The position numbers were made by a program, and so were the translations under genes. The notes under the pieces were generated by a model that saw nothing but the letters and a program-made list of their open reading frames with translations, did not search any database and was not told the origin of the DNA. A stretch of 25,000 bases of DNA, taken from Zelonia costaricensis (Eukaryota; Euglenozoa; Kinetoplastea; Trypanosomatida; Trypanosomatidae). The stretch lies in NCBI GenBank assembly GCA_030849075.1, contig JASAOO010003557.1:1-25000 (forward strand). The letters run 5' to 3'. This document shows, piece after piece, positions 22,627 to 25,000 of this stretch. The stretch's first letter is position 1; the number at the start of each line of letters is the position of its first letter.

Positions 22627-25000
22627 GGTGCGCAGGTCAAACGCAGACACGCCCACACACAAAGACAAAAAGCAGGTGTGCGTAATGAAGAAGCCGCTGG
22701 TGGGCCGCATCGACGCGTCTCTCGCGGCCATCCTCCGCCCCCTTGCTCTCTCGCGTGTGACACTGACTGTCTCTCTCTCCCGCGTACCCTTTGCTCACGT
22801 AGTGCGTGTGTGTGCGTGCGTGCATGTGGACACGAGGGAGGCGCGAGGGTAGGCCAGCAGTGCGAAGGAAGCGGGGTAGTCATGGTGGTGCTGGCTGGGC
22901 GGACTGCGAGACGACGCCGCGTGCCCCTTCTTTTGTAGTAGCAGATGGAGGTGTCTTGTACGGCTGCTCGTGCGCGCGCCTTTCACAACTCCCTTTTCCC
23001 CCTTTTTGGCGTTTCCTGTTCGACTGTGTTTATCTCTGTGTGTGCGTGTGTTATGGCCGGTATGTGTCCGCACTAGGTGTGGACAACTTGTGTAAGCAAG
23101 GAGTGCTCGTTTGTGATTTGGTACTCCACAGATAGGCTACGACACCGCACAGGAAGGCACTCACGCACCAGCTCGAGCGGGGGAGAGGGGATCATCGAGG
23201 GAGACAAAAGAAGGAAAAGAGAGAAGCGCGAAGAGGTCGTAACGGCGCATCCACGGCGGGGTGTGCACCACAGAGCGTCACGGTGTTGTGTCGTGTGTGG
23301 TGCTCCGCCCTCGTTACGTCTCTCTTGTCTTCTTTCTTTTTTTTTTCTCTTGCCCCCTGTGGAGTCCCGCAGCGTCTGCTCGATGCTGCCGCCTCCTCCG
23401 CCTCCCAACCCTCCTCTTAGCTCCCACCCGCTCCCCCCTTTCCTGACCCCCCCTTCCCCTCACCACGCAGCTGCGGTGGCGTATGTCGGGTGCTCGGTGC
23501 GCTTTTTTCCCCTTTTTTCGCTTCCTTTTCAGGCGGCTGCCCCAGCTCCCTTTTTCCCTCATTCCACGACCCCCCGACCCGCCCCCCCTTTTTCGACGTC
23601 TTCTCTGTTGAGCCCGCGGCTGCAGCGAGTCTTGCTGGCGACGGCGCTTTGCCCTGTCCCCCACACCACCCCGCTTTGCATCCACAGCCCCGTTCCACTG
23701 CGTGCGGCCTGTATCGTCTCTCGCCATCTCATGTCAGCCTCCCCCCTCTTCAGTCTCCCGCCAGCTCGACGTCAGTGCGGCGCACCTTGTGTGTTGCTCG
23801 CCCGCCGTCGTTGATACGCCGCTGTGGTGTTGCTGGGCTGGTTGTGCATGTATGTGTGTGTTTGTGGGGCACATTCGTGGCTGACGTCGTCTTCCCTTCC
23901 TCTCTCCGTTTCTCTGCCCTCCCCCCTGCTGTCGACCGCTCTTTCACGGAGGGTGCGTGAGCGTTGGGCCGTGCTGAGGCGGTTGAGAAGAGGGGTTCGA
24001 GCGTGTTGCACGGTGCCCACTTTCTGGGTGGCGTCGTGTTCGTCTGCGCTTCGCCGCGCCCTGAAACGTCTCTTGAGGACGAGGAAAACGAAGAGGAATG
24101 CAGCGCTGAGCACGGAGAAGCGCACGTGGCGGCAAACAACGACAATCTATGCAGAAAAAAAGAAGCAAGGGTCTCATCCACAAGATCGCGATTGCTACCG
24201 ACGGTTTCCCATCAGAGCTGCAGACACAGCAACAACACCATCAACAAGAAAGAGAAGTGTGTGCCCAAGCCAGCAAACGAAATTGCATAGCGAAAACGCA
24301 CAAAAGAGGCCCATGCCAAAAGTGGTCCGGGCCTTACGTGGCTGCGCACTGAGCGATCTTCGTAGGCGCTTTAGCGACTTGCATGCGCGCATCGCCGGCG
24401 AGGCAACACACGAGGTGGCGCCCTCCGTTTTCGCTGTTCGGAACCGGTCTGTGTGTGTGTGTGTGTGTTTGAGCTCTACTCTCTCTGCATAATCTGCGCC
24501 GAATTCGAATCGGGGAGCGCACGGACGATGCGAGCTGCAACAGGCGTCCTCTGTCCTTTGTGTGTCGTGTCTCTGTTCGATGAACTCGACACGTTGCCGG
24601 TGCCCTCAGCGCATCGCGCACCGGGCTGCCAGCTCACACCATCGCTCACGTCTTCGGCGCGCCCATGTTCCTTGCAGCTTGGATACGATGTACTCCACTG
24701 CTGGCTCCCTTCGCTTTACCTTCCTGCCCCCCCTCCTCCACGCGCATCCCCACCTCCCGCCTCCTTTCACACGGCCCCGTCGCTCGCGGCGTGGCTCCAT
24801 TCACAACACAATAAAACCGGCACACCCCGCCCCTGCCTCCTCACCGGGTGCCGCCACTTCACCGCCCGGCCCGCCGCTCTGTGAGTTGTCGTTACGCGCT
24901 CACGGCCCTCCGCTACCCCCCCAAGCTGCGCCTGCGTCTTTGCCGTCGTCAAGGGTCCACCATCTATACGTCCCACCCCCTCTCCCCCGCTGTCTCTCCA
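22627..25000 (+). other. 2.4-kb gene-free right end with several pyrimidine tracts
   Basis: No credible protein on either strand. Seen in order: GT-rich runs (22802-22828, 23035-23052); a very pyrimidine-rich block from about 23310 to 23790, with a T10 run at 23337-23346 and an AG at 23469-23470; a GT-rich patch at 23845-23866; a less GC-rich stretch at about 24080-24310; (TG)n at 24450-24468; and another C/T-rich block from about 24700 to the edge. The last block probably leads to the splice acceptor of a gene starting beyond 25000. The middle could be a long 3' UTR of the 22276 gene or a non-coding transcript. Confidence 0.6.
24450..24468 (+). repeat. (TG)n microsatellite
   Basis: Nineteen bases of uninterrupted TG repeat in non-coding sequence. 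Confidence 0.9.

Noticed and set aside
23077..23814. 245-codon + strand frame in the right-end spacer
   Set aside because: Mostly Pro/Ser/Phe/Leu from a pyrimidine-rich block, with no domain and no clean acceptor plus ATG in front.
23824..24492. 222-codon + strand frame
   Set aside because: Begins and ends in GT repeats translated as Val/Cys runs; the middle is basic and low in structure, with codon use unlike the true genes.
24495..24520. TTCGAAT core reminiscent of a tRNA T-loop
   Set aside because: The flanks do not pair as a T-stem, and no acceptor or anticodon stem can be placed around it.
1..25000. Strand-switch region, CRISPR array, insertion sequence or bacterial operon
   Set aside because: All supported genes point the same way. 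No spaced direct repeats, transposase or terminal inverted repeats were seen, and the trans-splice signals mark this as trypanosomatid nuclear DNA.

Overview
The window looks like nuclear DNA of a trypanosomatid, most likely Leishmania or a close relative. Three things point there. All seven genes I accept lie on the + strand as uninterrupted, G/C-ending reading frames. They are separated by 0.8-2.1 kb spacers full of polypyrimidine tracts followed by AG, which are trans-splice acceptor signals, and of (GT)n/(CA)n microsatellites. There are no per-gene promoters or cis-introns. I read the window as an internal piece of one polycistronic transcription unit running left to right. Species assignment and all product names come from reading the sequence; no database was searched.

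Layout: 1-4080, a calpain-7/PalB-type cysteine peptidase with MIT domains, missing its first residues off the left edge. 5387-8386, an unrecognised four-helix membrane protein with a very long inner loop and a six-cysteine outer loop. 8387-10496, a 2.1-kb spacer with spare splice-acceptor signals and a G-quadruplex motif. 10497-13871, an armadillo-repeat protein resembling ARMC2, a flagellar radial-spoke transport adaptor. 14965-15465, a small unrecognised protein. 16247-19063, a Nup107/Nup84-type scaffold nucleoporin. 20066-21388, an HGH1-like protein (eEF2 folding factor). 22276-22626, a small, probably mitochondrial, single-helix membrane protein. 22627-25000, about 2.4 kb without a convincing gene; the next gene probably starts beyond the right edge.

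The genes do not form a pathway (endosomal proteolysis, membrane, flagellum, nuclear pore, protein folding, mitochondrion). This is normal in trypanosomatid units, where control is mostly post-transcriptional, so the spacers are where regulatory signals would sit. The items most worth a second look are the tetraspanin-like layout of the 5387-8386 protein, the ARMC2-like gene with its ambiguous start, the intact catalytic triad plus MIT domains and an in-domain insertion in the calpain, and a set of strong G-quadruplex motifs confined to spacers.
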